A DNA stretch of 64,000 nucleotides from Novosphingobium sp. AP12 (GCF_000281975.1 NZ_AKKE01000070.1:1-64000), one strand, 5' to 3'; shown: positions 1 through 8,212, counted from the first letter of the stretch. Program-made: numbers and translations. Notes: generated by a model from the letters alone, not told the origin.

Positions 1-1
1 G

Positions 2-562
2 GCGGGGCTGCCGGTGCGCCGCTTCCACGGCGTCGGCCCGCGCGGCGCAGAGAAGATGGCACGGCTCGGCATCGAGACTGGGGCGGACCTCGCGGCCCGG
101 GACCTCGCCTTCCTGCGCGCTAACTTCGGCAGCTTGGCGGAGTACCTGTTCCGCGCCGCGCGAGGCGTCGACCTGCGGCAAGTGCGCGCCGACCGGCAGC
201 GCAAGTCGGTAGGCGGCGAGCGTACTTTCTTCGAGAACATCGAGGACCCGCAGGCGCTGCGCGAGACGATGGACCACATCGTTGACGTCGTCTGGGAGCG
301 CATCGAGCGTGCGCAGGCCCGCGGCCGGACAGTCACGATGAAGCTGCGCTACGCCGACTTCCAGACCCTCACGCGCGCGCGCTCGCTCTCCCGATCTGTA
401 GCTGACAAGGGCGAATTTTCAGCCATCGGCCATGCACTGCTGGACGATCACCTGCCACTGCCCCAGCCTATCCGGTTGATGGGGCTTACTCTCTCAGGGC
501 TGGAGCGGGAAGAGCAGGAGCTATCGCGGCTGCCTGGCGAACGGCAACTCTCGCTGCTTTAG
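2..562 (+). CDS. dinB: DNA polymerase IV, C-terminal part (partial)
   Basis: The reading frame enters from the left edge of the window and ends at a TAG at 560-562, so only the last ~187 residues are present. They start in the helix-hairpin-helix thumb element of Y-family polymerases (RRFHGVGPRGAEKMARLG) and continue through the little-finger domain. The extreme C-terminus, RQLSLL, has the form of a beta-clamp binding peptide, as expected for DinB. The catalytic palm lies outside the window. Known family role: error-prone translesion synthesis. The 3' end overlaps the convergent NUDIX gene by 4 bases. ImuB-like paralogs are an alternative, but the canonical clamp motif favours DinB. Confidence 0.85.
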   Translation, partial: AGLPVRRFHGVGPRGAEKMARLGIETGADLAARDLAFLRANFGSLAEYLFRAARGVDLRQVRADRQRKSVGGERTFFENIEDPQALRETMDHIVDVVWERIERAQARGRTVTMKLRYADFQTLTRARSLSRSVADKGEFSAIGHALLDDHLPLPQPIRLMGLTLSGLEREEQELSRLPGERQLSLL

Positions 563-1011
563 CTCTCTTGCTTCGATGCTCCTTGCGAGCCTGCGCCGAT
601 CGCCGACCAGTAACTGTCCACCCAAAGCGGCAGCGCCGAGCGGTGGCTGCGCAGAACCTCCTCGGGGAGCGCGTCGAGCGGAAAGAATTGGGCTGCGACG
701 ATCTCTCGTCCGTCGGGCACTGCTCCGCCGTCCACCTGCCCGGCGACGGTGCGGACCGCATCGTTCGAGCCATGCAAGTCCTGTGGCCGCAACGCGAGCA
801 GGCGTGCCTGAAGCAGGATGCAGCCCGTTTCTTCGCGCAGCTCGCGCATGCCGGCGACCACAGGGTCCTCGCTACGGCGAAGTCCTCCACCAGGGGGCAT
901 CCAGACCGGCGGCCCATAGGAATGCCGCACCAGCAAAAGACGGCCAGCCCGGTCGAGCGCCAACACGCGCACACTTCCGTGAGGAGGACGCCATACGCGC
1001 CATAGCTGCAC
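559..1011 (-). CDS. NUDIX hydrolase
   Basis: 150 residues from a GTG start. The NUDIX box is intact at about residues 42-64: a G-x5-E segment, then RELREETG, which fits the Gx5Ex7REUXEEXGU pattern and supplies the Mg-binding glutamates. It should hydrolyse a nucleoside diphosphate linked to another moiety; the substrate cannot be read from sequence. Frame continuity upstream of the GTG encodes a plausible family-like N-terminus (NLLPAPFHRSLYRLAHLLR) but contains only CTG codons (1065, 1074, 1080) as possible starts, so the true N-terminus may lie upstream and overlap the end of pgl. Same strand as pgl, so possibly cotranscribed. Confidence 0.85.
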   Translation of the reverse strand: MQLWRVWRPPHGSVRVLALDRAGRLLLVRHSYGPPVWMPPGGGLRRSEDPVVAGMRELREETGCILLQARLLALRPQDLHGSNDAVRTVAGQVDGGAVPDGREIVAAQFFPLDALPEEVLRSHRSALPLWVDSYWSAIGAGSQGASKQES

Positions 1012-1067
1012 CCGGAGAAGGTGCGCCAGCCGGTAGAGGGACCTGTGAAACGGCGCCGGAAGCAGGT

Positions 1068-1685
1068 TTAGCAGAAGCAGGTGACCTTGTGGCGGGCCGC
1101 CTTAAGCAAGCGGGTGATTGGCAGATCGCGCTCACCTTTCATCGCGGCTTCGAACACTGTGCGCTTGTCGGCGCCGCGAATCACAAAGACCATTTCGTCG
1201 CTGTCGACCAATGATGGAATAGTGAGCGTAAGCCGGTCGAAGGGTGCCTCGGGGGGCAGCGGGTCAGGGGTCAACTGGCGAACGGCGAGCCTATCGTCCG
1301 CGCGCGGATCCGTGTTGGGGAATAGCGACGCCACGTGACCATCTGCACCCATGCCCAGCCAGGCGATCGCAAAATGAGGCGGCTGCGCGTCACGCGTCAA
1401 TGGGACGATCCGGGCTCCGGCCGGTTCAAGTCGAGCGCGAATTTTCCCGACATTACTGGCGGGATGATCTTCGGGCACGATGCGGTCGTCTCCCGGCCAG
1501 ACACTGATGCGCTGCCACGGCAAATTGACCCGGGCCAACCTGTCGAAGATGGGAAACGGGGTTGATCCGCCGGGCACGGAGACGGCGATCTCAGCCGAAA
1601 CTGCAAGGGCAGCGCGAAGGTGCTCAGCGAGCCACGTGGTTATGGCGCCGTCGTCGGCGTCCTCGATCAGTTTGATATCAGGCAT
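1068..1685 (-). CDS. pgl: 6-phosphogluconolactonase
   Basis: 205 residues, slightly short for the family. It carries the two hallmark segments of the glucosamine-6-phosphate isomerase/6-phosphogluconolactonase superfamily: SVPGGSTP (about 36-43), the phosphate-binding loop, and WLGMGADGHVASLFPN (about 109-124) with the catalytic Asp/His region. Reaction: hydrolysis of 6-phosphoglucono-1,5-lactone in the cytosol, step two of the oxidative pentose-phosphate and Entner-Doudoroff routes. It lies 38 bp downstream of dps on the same strand. A GC-rich hairpin (1686-1707) abuts its ATG. zwf and edd are not in the window. Confidence 0.92.
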   Translation of the reverse strand: MPDIKLIEDADDGAITTWLAEHLRAALAVSAEIAVSVPGGSTPFPIFDRLARVNLPWQRISVWPGDDRIVPEDHPASNVGKIRARLEPAGARIVPLTRDAQPPHFAIAWLGMGADGHVASLFPNTDPRADDRLAVRQLTPDPLPPEAPFDRLTLTIPSLVDSDEMVFVIRGADKRTVFEAAMKGERDLPITRLLKAARHKVTCFC

Positions 1686-1707
1686 GGGGGAGACCTATCA
1701 CTCCCCC
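1686..1707 (-). promoter_or_regulatory. Hairpin enclosing the pgl ribosome-binding region
   Basis: On the minus strand GGGGGAG (1707-1701) pairs perfectly with CTCCCCC (1692-1686) across an 8-base loop. The 3' arm directly touches the pgl ATG. The purine-rich Shine-Dalgarno-like arm would be sequestered when the hairpin forms. No U-run follows, so a simple intrinsic terminator for dps is less likely. Seen directly; the regulatory role is inference. Confidence 0.3.
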
Positions 1708-1723
1708 GCCCTTTCCGGAACTC

Positions 1724-2182
1724 TTACGCGATGATTTCGCGCAGGAACCACGCGCGCTGTTCGGCCTGGTCGGTCCAGTCGTCGATGATGCCGTCGGTGG
1801 CGTTGTCGCCCGCTTCACCGGCGAGTTCCTTGGTCGCCTTCAGCGTCTCGACGTAGGCCGAGTTGTCTTCGAACAGCGCCTTGACCATGGCCATCGCGTC
1901 GAGCTTCGTGTCGTCCTCGTCCTTAATCGAGGTCTTGGCGGCGATCGCGCCGATCGAAGTCAGCGTGGTGCCGCCCAGCTTGCGCACGCGCTCGGCGATA
2001 AGGTCGGTCAGGCCGAAGACCTCGGTCGCCTGCGCGTCGAACAGCAGGTGCAGGTCGTGGAACTGCGGGCCGCGGACATGCCAGTGGAAGTTCTTGGTCT
2101 TCACGTAGAGCGCGAAGGTGTCGGCGAGCAGCCCGTTGAGGCTGTCGATCAGAGCGGCCTTCGAGTTGTCCTTGGAAGTCAT
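1724..2182 (-). CDS. dps: Dps DNA-protecting ferritin-like protein
   Basis: 152 residues, typical Dps length. The conserved N-terminal helix motif NFHWHVRGPQFHDLH (about 31-45) carries the histidines of the intersubunit ferroxidase centre, followed by the acidic D/E positions in the next helix. The C-terminal helix with WTDQAEQRAWFLRE is also typical. Known role: a dodecameric cage that oxidises and stores Fe(II) with H2O2 and protects DNA in starvation. A near-consensus EcfG promoter lies about 50 bp upstream (2231-2255), which fits control by the alphaproteobacterial general stress response. pgl follows on the same strand. Confidence 0.95.
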   Translation of the reverse strand: MTSKDNSKAALIDSLNGLLADTFALYVKTKNFHWHVRGPQFHDLHLLFDAQATEVFGLTDLIAERVRKLGGTTLTSIGAIAAKTSIKDEDDTKLDAMAMVKALFEDNSAYVETLKATKELAGEAGDNATDGIIDDWTDQAEQRAWFLREIIA

Positions 2183-2230
2183 GTCGATTCCCTCTTCTGC
2201 GGTGTGTTGTGAACACGAATACGGACCAGG

Positions 2231-2255
2231 AACGCGAATGCAAAGCCCCGGTTCG
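2231..2255 (-). promoter_or_regulatory. EcfG-type promoter, near match, upstream of dps
   Basis: Read on the minus strand: CGAAC (2255-2251), a 16-base spacer, then CGTT (2234-2231). The alphaproteobacterial general stress sigma factor EcfG recognises GGAAC-N16/17-CGTT, so this differs by one base in the -35 element. The -10-like element is about 48 bp before the dps ATG. One mismatch in a short motif could be chance, but position, spacing and target gene all fit. Confidence 0.5.
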
Positions 2256-2269
2256 ATCGCAATTGTCGA

Positions 2270-2827
2270 TCAGAGAATACCGAATTCCGAAAGGAACATC
2301 GCCGTCGCCGTGAGCAGAAGCAAAAGTCCGGCGGCGCGCCGGGTCCAGCGTGCGGCGGGCAGTGCCAGGAGGTCGGGCCGCGCCCAGGCGAAGGCGACCA
2401 GGACGGCTCCGCCCGCGGCACCCGCCGCGCCGGCATACCACGGGGCAGCAAAGCCCACGCCCATGCCGAAGATGACGAAGCGCGCCGCGTCGACGATCTG
2501 GTGGGCCACCAGCACCAGCGCCAGCGCGCCGAGAGAGTTGGTAGGCTCGCGGGGTGTCTTTCGTGGCGACAGGACCATCGATTCCAGCCCCGCGAGCCCC
2601 AACGCGATGGCGGCGAAGATCGTGCGCGCAGGCGGCGGCAGCTGCGCCAGCATAAAACGCGCCGCGTATGCCGCGATGAGCGCCGTGAACACGGAAGCGA
2701 CGACAGCGACGATCAGCACCGCCGGCCGCCGCCCTTGCCGCGCCGCCAGTCCAGCGACCGTCACCTGGTCCCGCGCGCCGAGACCGGCGAGCAGGACTGC
2801 GATCAGGGTGAGATAGAACGCGGGCAT
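2270..2827 (-). CDS. Multi-pass membrane protein, TMEM165/GDT1 (UPF0016)-like
   Basis: 185 residues, about six hydrophobic segments and almost no soluble loops. The arrangement is of two similar three-helix halves, as in the UPF0016 family of cation/proton transporters. In that family each half has an E-x-G-D-[KR]-[TS] motif. Here the first half reads LGARDQVTVAGLAAR at the matching place (about 16-30), so the acidic residues are shifted or lost, and the second half has only AHQIVDAARF. It is therefore a divergent member or a lookalike; Mn/Ca transport should not be assumed. It ends 25 bp before the HAD gene start on the same strand and could share its transcript. Confidence 0.55.
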   Translation of the reverse strand: MPAFYLTLIAVLLAGLGARDQVTVAGLAARQGRRPAVLIVAVVASVFTALIAAYAARFMLAQLPPPARTIFAAIALGLAGLESMVLSPRKTPREPTNSLGALALVLVAHQIVDAARFVIFGMGVGFAAPWYAGAAGAAGGAVLVAFAWARPDLLALPAARWTRRAAGLLLLLTATAMFLSEFGIL

Positions 2828-2852
2828 TCAGCTCGGCCGCCGCGTCCGGCCC

Positions 2853-3602
2853 TCACCCCTTCTGACAGGCGACGATGGCGGTAATGACGTTGGCGGTGTC
2901 GGCCGGATCGCGCACGCAGACGGTGTCGAGGCCCATGGCCTTAGCGGGATAGTCGTTGCCGCCGGGGAAGATGGCGTCGCCGATGAACAGGATGTCGGCC
3001 TCGGCGACACCGCTGTGTTCGGCCAGGCGCCTGAGGCCCCAAGCCTTATCGACGCCCGGCTGGGTCACGTCGACCGAGGTGGCGCCGCCCAGGTTAATCG
3101 AGACGCCGGGCAGGCGCTTGACGAGGTCGGCCTGGATCACCTTGCGCTTGGCGAAGTCCGGGTCCCACACTTCCTTCGCTTCGAGCGGGGCCTGCTGGCC
3201 GAGCGCGGAGAAGGTGATCTGGCTGCCGCGATCCTCGATCCGTTCGCCCCAGACTTCCTCGGGCGTGAAGCCGGTCGCCGCCAGCGAGGCGTCGAAGGCT
3301 TCGAGGATTTCACGTTTCTGATCCTCGGTGAAGAGTTCGGCGTAGATCGGCTGCCACGCGCCCTCGCGGTGGCGGTAGAGCTTGGCGCCGCTGGTCGGCA
3401 TCATCCACAGACGTGAGACGTCGGCGTGGGCGGGCAGCCGGCTGGCGACCTGCTTTTCGAACTGCGGCCAGTCCCCGCCCGAGATCACCGCGACCTGGGC
3501 GACGGTGAGGAGCTGCGCGAAAAGGTCCGCCATCTCATCAGTCAGCGGCTGCTTGCTCAGCGCCAGGGTTCCGTCGAGGTCGAACGCCACGATTTTTTTC
3601 AT
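2853..3602 (-). CDS. HAD-IIB hydrolase resembling eukaryotic phosphomannomutase
   Basis: 249 residues. Motif I is FDLDGTLA (about 7-14), motif II is VISGGD, and the C-terminus has FIGDAIFPGGNDYPAKAMG, which closely parallels the GDxxxPGGND loop of eukaryotic-type PMM. The cap contains TSGAKLY and RGSQITFSALGQ, equivalent to the PMM cap strand that normally ends SPIGR; here the second arginine is Q. Either a mannose/glucose-phosphate mutase-like enzyme or, given that change, a sugar-phosphate phosphatase. Divergent from otsB. Assignment to HAD-IIB is firm; substrate is not. Confidence 0.75.
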   Translation of the reverse strand: MKKIVAFDLDGTLALSKQPLTDEMADLFAQLLTVAQVAVISGGDWPQFEKQVASRLPAHADVSRLWMMPTSGAKLYRHREGAWQPIYAELFTEDQKREILEAFDASLAATGFTPEEVWGERIEDRGSQITFSALGQQAPLEAKEVWDPDFAKRKVIQADLVKRLPGVSINLGGATSVDVTQPGVDKAWGLRRLAEHSGVAEADILFIGDAIFPGGNDYPAKAMGLDTVCVRDPADTANVITAIVACQKG

Positions 3603-3963
3603 TCCATGCCTTTCGCGCTTGTTCTGCCTGCGCCGCTAACGGCACACCGGTTGCATCCAAAGCGTGTGCCAGACGATCAGGCAAGTGCCAAAGGCGTCCG
3701 ACACCGTGATGGTTGCGATTTTATTCGCACATGCAAAAAGTTCGGGTCAACAAACCTCTTATGGGGTCGTTGGCCCGAGTGATGCCACTGATTGATGGCG
3801 AACATGTTGCACTGCGGCGCCAGGAAAGGGAACATCCCTGCGCTCCGATCGTTGGGTCCTTTCAGGGCGAGTGGCAATTTGCGTCGCCCGGCCGTGCGTG
3901 TGCCCTGTTTCGCGCCGCAGTCCAGCGCAGTCTCATGCATTCCGGGGGCGAGACCGAACGACG
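3603..3963. other. Divergent intergenic region between the HAD gene and otsB
   Basis: 361 bp with no convincing gene. It holds the EcfG-type promoter at 3829-3853 facing otsB. An in-frame extension of otsB to a start at 3871 exists, but it would overlap the promoter and add sequence unlike the family, so it was rejected in favour of ATG 3964. Confidence 0.6.
3829..3853 (+). promoter_or_regulatory. EcfG-type general stress promoter upstream of otsB
   Basis: GGAAC at 3829-3833, a 16-base spacer, then CGTT at 3850-3853: a perfect match to the known EcfG consensus GGAAC-N16/17-CGTT. It lies 110 bp upstream of the otsB ATG and faces the otsB-GH15-otsA genes. Trehalose synthesis genes are established members of general stress regulons in alphaproteobacteria, so the target makes sense. 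No transcription data available here. Confidence 0.72.
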
Positions 3964-4776
3964 ATGAACGACTTAGACGCCACGCTTTCATCCACTGCGC
4001 CCGAGCGGGAGACAGGCGATTCGTTGCCTTTTGACTTGTCTCCACCACAACCGCTTGACCCTGACGCCTCCGCGGTCTTCCTCGATTTCGACGGCACTCT
4101 GGTGGAGATCGCCGACCATCCTGACGATGTCATCGTAGCGCCCGGCCTTTCACAGCTTCTCGCTGACCTCGCGCGCCGGCTGGACGGCCGATTCGCCATC
4201 GTCACCGGCCGCTCGATTGCCGCACTGGAATTGCTGCTGGGTCCGGTCGAGGTCGCGGTCGCCGGATCGCACGGGGGCGAATTTCGCCGCTCCCCCGCCG
4301 CGGACATAGAACCGCTCGCCGAGCCGTTGCCGCCCGAAATCGTCTCTGTTCTGGAAGACTTTGCAACGGCCAACGGCGGGTTGCTGGTCGAGCCCAAGCC
4401 GTTCAGCGTCGCGGTCCACTACCGCCATCATCCCGATGCGCTGGAGGGCTTGCTGACCTGCGCGCAGAGCCTTGCCTCGGCCGCCGGGCTGTCAATGAAG
4501 CATGGCAAGCAGGTCATCGAACTGGCCATGCCGGGCTCCGACAAGGGCACTGCCGCTGCCCGATTCATGGCCCTTCCCGAATTTGCGGGCAAAACGCCGC
4601 TGTTCCTCGGCGACGACGTGACCGACGAGGACGCCTTCCACGCCATGCGCCGTCTTGGCGGACAGGGCGTGCTGGTCGGCCCGATGCGCCCCACCGCCGC
4701 CGCGACGCGCCTGCCCGGAGTCGCCGCCGTCCACGCATGGCTGAAAGCCGGGCTCGAAGGAACCACACGCCCATGA
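3964..4776 (+). CDS. otsB: Trehalose-6-phosphate phosphatase
   Basis: 270 residues from ATG 3964. Motif I FLDFDGTLVEIADHPD (about 38-53) gives the nucleophile Asp of a HAD phosphatase; motif II is VTGRS; motif IV is FLGDDVTDEDAF near the C-terminus, all typical of OtsB. It dephosphorylates trehalose-6-phosphate to trehalose in the cytosol. The stop overlaps the ATG of the next gene (ATGA, 4773-4776), indicating translational coupling with the GH15 gene and, further on, otsA. The EcfG-type promoter upstream suggests induction by osmotic or desiccation stress. Confidence 0.95.
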   Translation: MNDLDATLSSTAPERETGDSLPFDLSPPQPLDPDASAVFLDFDGTLVEIADHPDDVIVAPGLSQLLADLARRLDGRFAIVTGRSIAALELLLGPVEVAVAGSHGGEFRRSPAADIEPLAEPLPPEIVSVLEDFATANGGLLVEPKPFSVAVHYRHHPDALEGLLTCAQSLASAAGLSMKHGKQVIELAMPGSDKGTAAARFMALPEFAGKTPLFLGDDVTDEDAFHAMRRLGGQGVLVGPMRPTAAATRLPGVAAVHAWLKAGLEGTTRP

Positions 4777-6629
4777 ACGTACCCGAAGCCGGCACGCTCG
4801 GCGCCAACGCCGCGGAAACCGCCACGCCCCTGAGCACGCTCGAGCTATGGCCGATCGGCAACTGCCAGGTCAGCGGGCTGATCGACGAGGCGGGCGCGAT
4901 CGTCTGGGGCTGCGTGCCGCGCGTCGATGGCGACCCGACATTTTGCGCGCTCCTACGCGGCAACAAGGGGCAGGACGCGGGCACCTGGCGCTTCGAACTG
5001 GAGAACCAGGTCTCCGTCAGCCAGCGCTACTTGCGTAACACCCCGATCCTCGTCACCCGGCTTGAGGACTCGAACGGTGGCGCGGTGGACGTGTTCGACT
5101 TTGCGCCGCGTTTCGAACGATCGGGTCGGATGTACCGCCCGGTCGCCTTTGCGCGCATCGTCCGGCCAGTGTCAGGCGCGCCGCGCATCCGCACGATCCT
5201 CACCCCGATGAGCGGCTACGGGGCAAAGCTCGCCCCGATCACGCAGGGCTCGAACCATATCCGCTACCTGGTCGAGCGCAACGCCATGCGCCTGACGACC
5301 GATGCGCCGGTCGGCTACGTGCTCGACGAGCGCTGGTTTCGGCTGGAAAAGGCGATGCACTTCTTCCTCGGCCCCGACGAGCCCTTCGCAGGCGATGTTG
5401 AGCACGACGTCGAGACCATGCTCCAGATGACCGGCAACTACTGGCGCCAGTGGGTGCGCGGGCTCGCCACCCCGCTCGACTGGCAGGATGCGGTAATCCG
5501 CGCCGCGATCACGCTTAAGCTGTGTCAGCACGAAGAAACCGGCGCGATCGTCGCCGCGCTCACCACATCGATTCCCGAGGCGCCGGGCTCGATGCGCAAC
5601 TGGGACTATCGCTACTGCTGGATTCGCGACGCCTACTACACGGTGCAGGCGCTCAACCACCTCGGCGCTCTCGACGTGCTGGAGAAGTACCTCGGCTACC
5701 TGCGCAACATCGTCGCTGACGCGCCAGGCGGCGTGATCCAGCCGCTCTATGCGGTGAGCGGGGCGAAGGAAATCATCGAATGGGAAGCGCCCGACCTCCC
5801 CGGCTATCGTGACACCGGCCCGGTGCGCATCGGCAACGCCGCCTACTACCAAATTCAGAACGACTGCTACGGTCAGATCGTCCTGCCCTCGATCCAGGCG
5901 TTCTGGGACCAGCGCCTGCTGCGTATCGCCACCGAGGACGACTTCCGCGAGCTAGAGAAAGTCGGCGAGATGGCGTGGAAGACCCACGACCAGCCCGACG
6001 CGGGGTTGTGGGAGCTGCGCACTCGCACGGCGGTCCATACCTATTCTAGCGTGATGAGCTGGGCCGCCTGCGACCGTCTCGCCAACGCCGCCGAGCACCT
6101 TGGCCTCCACGACCGAGCCGCGCTGTGGCGAGAGCGGGCGACGACTGTGCGCGCCAACATCGACGAAGGCGCGTGGCATGCGATCGAGGGGCACGACGCG
6201 GGCGGCCACTACGCCGCCAGCTTCGGCAGCGGCCAACTCGACGCCAGCCTGCTGCAGATGGTGGAACTGCGCTATCTTCCCGCCGACGATCCCAAGTTCA
6301 AGGCCACGCTAAAGGCAGTGCAAAAAGCGCTCAGGCGCGGCGAACACATGTTGCGCTACGACAACGAGGACGATTTCGGCCTGCCCGAAACCGCCTTCAA
6401 CATCTGCACCTTCTGGCTGATCGAGGCGCTGCACCGCAGCGGCGAGGACGAGGAAGCGCGCCGCATCTTCGAGGCCATGCTCGCCCACCGCACTAGATCG
6501 GGCCTGCTATCCGAGGACATGGATTTTGAGACCGGCGAGCTGTGGGGCAACTTCCCGCAGACCTACTCGCTGGTTGGCATCATCAATTGCGCCGGGCAGC
6601 TGTCCCGGTCCTGGCGGGACTGGCGCTGA
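4773..6629 (+). CDS. GH15 glucoamylase/trehalase-like glycoside hydrolase
   Basis: 618 residues from the ATG that overlaps the otsB stop. GH15 hallmarks: an N-terminal beta-sandwich opening WPIGNCQVSGLID, then the (alpha/alpha)6 barrel with MRNWDYRYCWIRDA (about 276-289), the GH15 WDYRxxWxRDA signature, and near the end LLSEDMD and ELWGNFPQTYSLVG, which carry acidic catalytic residues. No signal peptide, so cytosolic. Set between otsB and otsA it may act on trehalose or a related alpha-glucan; GH15 enzymes include glucoamylases and trehalases, and the sequence alone does not separate them. An in-frame upstream ATG (4737) lies inside otsB and is less likely. Confidence 0.88.
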   Translation: MNVPEAGTLGANAAETATPLSTLELWPIGNCQVSGLIDEAGAIVWGCVPRVDGDPTFCALLRGNKGQDAGTWRFELENQVSVSQRYLRNTPILVTRLEDSNGGAVDVFDFAPRFERSGRMYRPVAFARIVRPVSGAPRIRTILTPMSGYGAKLAPITQGSNHIRYLVERNAMRLTTDAPVGYVLDERWFRLEKAMHFFLGPDEPFAGDVEHDVETMLQMTGNYWRQWVRGLATPLDWQDAVIRAAITLKLCQHEETGAIVAALTTSIPEAPGSMRNWDYRYCWIRDAYYTVQALNHLGALDVLEKYLGYLRNIVADAPGGVIQPLYAVSGAKEIIEWEAPDLPGYRDTGPVRIGNAAYYQIQNDCYGQIVLPSIQAFWDQRLLRIATEDDFRELEKVGEMAWKTHDQPDAGLWELRTRTAVHTYSSVMSWAACDRLANAAEHLGLHDRAALWRERATTVRANIDEGAWHAIEGHDAGGHYAASFGSGQLDASLLQMVELRYLPADDPKFKATLKAVQKALRRGEHMLRYDNEDDFGLPETAFNICTFWLIEALHRSGEDEEARRIFEAMLAHRTRSGLLSEDMDFETGELWGNFPQTYSLVGIINCAGQLSRSWRDWR

Positions 6630-6709
6630 CGGCGCCATAGTCCCCCATCCCTGCGCCGGTCGCGGCGTCTGAACATCATGCGCCGTCCAGGCGCGACCGA
6701 GGAAGTAAC

Positions 6710-8149
6710 ATGAGCCGTCTGATCGTCATCTCCAACCGGGTCAGCGTTCCCAAGGCGGCCGGCGCCGCGGGCGCGCAAGGTGGGCTCGCGGTAGCGCTCA
6801 ATTCGGCGCTGCGCGAACACCGGGGCATCTGGTTCGGCTGGTCGGGCCAGGAAACCGCCGAGTTCACCGGCCACCTCGACATGCAGCGCAACGACGACGT
6901 CACCACCGCAACCATCGACCTCGAGCCGCAGGACATCGACGAATACTACAACGGCTATGCCAACCGCACGCTTTGGCCGCTGTTCCACTACCGCATCGAT
7001 CTCACCGAATACGACCGTAACTTCGGCGAGGGCTACGAGCGCGTGAACGAGCGTTTCGCCGATTCGGTGCTGCCGCTGATCGAACCCGACGACCTCGTCT
7101 GGGTCCACGACTACCATCTGCTGCCGCTCGGCTCGATCCTTCGCGGCAAGGGGGTGAAGAACCGCATGGGCTTGTTCCTGCACACGCCCTGGCCGCCGAC
7201 CCGCCTGCTCGCCTCGCTGCCATTCCACGAGCGGCTTGTCGCCTCGATGCTGGAATACGACGTGCTCGGCTTCCAGACCGTCGAGTGGCTGGAGAGCTTC
7301 CTGCATTATGTGCAGAAGGAAATGGGCCTGAAGGTCAACCTCGACAATTCGATCGACTACAAGGGTCGCAAGGTCGTCGCCCGCGCCTTCCCGATCGGTA
7401 TCGACTATGCCGAGTTCACCGAAGCCGCCGGCAGCCAGGAGGCCCAAGACGCCTACAAGGCGCTCAAGTCCAGCGTGCGCGGCCGCAAGATCCTCATCGG
7501 CGTGGACCGGCTCGACTATTCCAAGGGCCTGGGCGAGCGGTTCGAGGGCTTCGCCCGCTTCCTGTCCGATTATCCCGCGCAGGCCGGCGACGCGGTGCTC
7601 CTTCAGATCGCACCGCCAAGCCGGGGCGACGTCGCCAGCTACCAGCAAATCCGCGAGGATCTCGAGCGCAAGACCGGCCACATCAACGGCGCCCATGCCG
7701 ACGTGAACTTCGTGCCGATCCGCTACGTCAACCGCGGCTACGACCGCGCCATGCTGGCGGGCTACTACCGCGCTGCCGACATTGGCCTCGTTACGCCCCT
7801 TCGCGACGGCATGAACCTCGTCGCCAAGGAGTACGTCGCCGCGCAGGATCCCGAGGACCCCGGGGTGCTGATCCTCTCGCAGTTCGCGGGCGCTGCGCTG
7901 CAGCTCAAGGACGCGCTGCTGGTCAATCCGCATTCTGTAGAGCACGTCGCCGAGACCATCAAACGCGCGCTGGAAATGCCTCTGCCCGAGCGTAAGCGGC
8001 GGCACGCCAAGCTGCTCGCTTCCGTTCGCGACGAGGATGTGATCCATTGGCGCGAGCAGTTCGTCCAGGCGCTGATCGGCAAGGACAAGGCGAAGGACGG
8101 TGGCAAGGATGGAGGCAGCAGCGGCCTGTCGCGTGAAGAGGCCGCCTGA
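6710..8149 (+). CDS. otsA: Trehalose-6-phosphate synthase
   Basis: 479 residues, normal for a GT20 enzyme. Visible motifs: SNRVS and GGLAVAL at the N-terminus (glucose-6-phosphate binding), VHDYHLLPLG, GVDRLDYSKGL, and LVTPLRDGMNLVAKEYVAAQ near the C-terminus (nucleotide-sugar site). It makes trehalose-6-phosphate from UDP-glucose and glucose-6-phosphate, the substrate of OtsB. GAGGAA lies 5 bases before the ATG, a strong ribosome-binding site. The C-terminal tail is Lys/Gly/Asp-rich and looks disordered. Third gene of the otsB-GH15-otsA block, 80 bp after the second. Confidence 0.96.
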   Translation: MSRLIVISNRVSVPKAAGAAGAQGGLAVALNSALREHRGIWFGWSGQETAEFTGHLDMQRNDDVTTATIDLEPQDIDEYYNGYANRTLWPLFHYRIDLTEYDRNFGEGYERVNERFADSVLPLIEPDDLVWVHDYHLLPLGSILRGKGVKNRMGLFLHTPWPPTRLLASLPFHERLVASMLEYDVLGFQTVEWLESFLHYVQKEMGLKVNLDNSIDYKGRKVVARAFPIGIDYAEFTEAAGSQEAQDAYKALKSSVRGRKILIGVDRLDYSKGLGERFEGFARFLSDYPAQAGDAVLLQIAPPSRGDVASYQQIREDLERKTGHINGAHADVNFVPIRYVNRGYDRAMLAGYYRAADIGLVTPLRDGMNLVAKEYVAAQDPEDPGVLILSQFAGAALQLKDALLVNPHSVEHVAETIKRALEMPLPERKRRHAKLLASVRDEDVIHWREQFVQALIGKDKAKDGGKDGGSSGLSREEAA

Positions 8150-8212
8150 GCGCACCCTCCTTTCGTCGACCCTCTGGTTATCGCGGTCCTAACAACAATC
8201 ATCATAATTTTG

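Noticed and set aside
5172..5852. 226-codon frame antisense to the GH15 gene
   Set aside because: Shadow frame of a strongly coding GC-rich gene.
6563..8155. 530-codon open frame antisense to otsA
   Set aside because: High-GC third-position shadow of otsA; translation has no domain or motif and otsA is certain.
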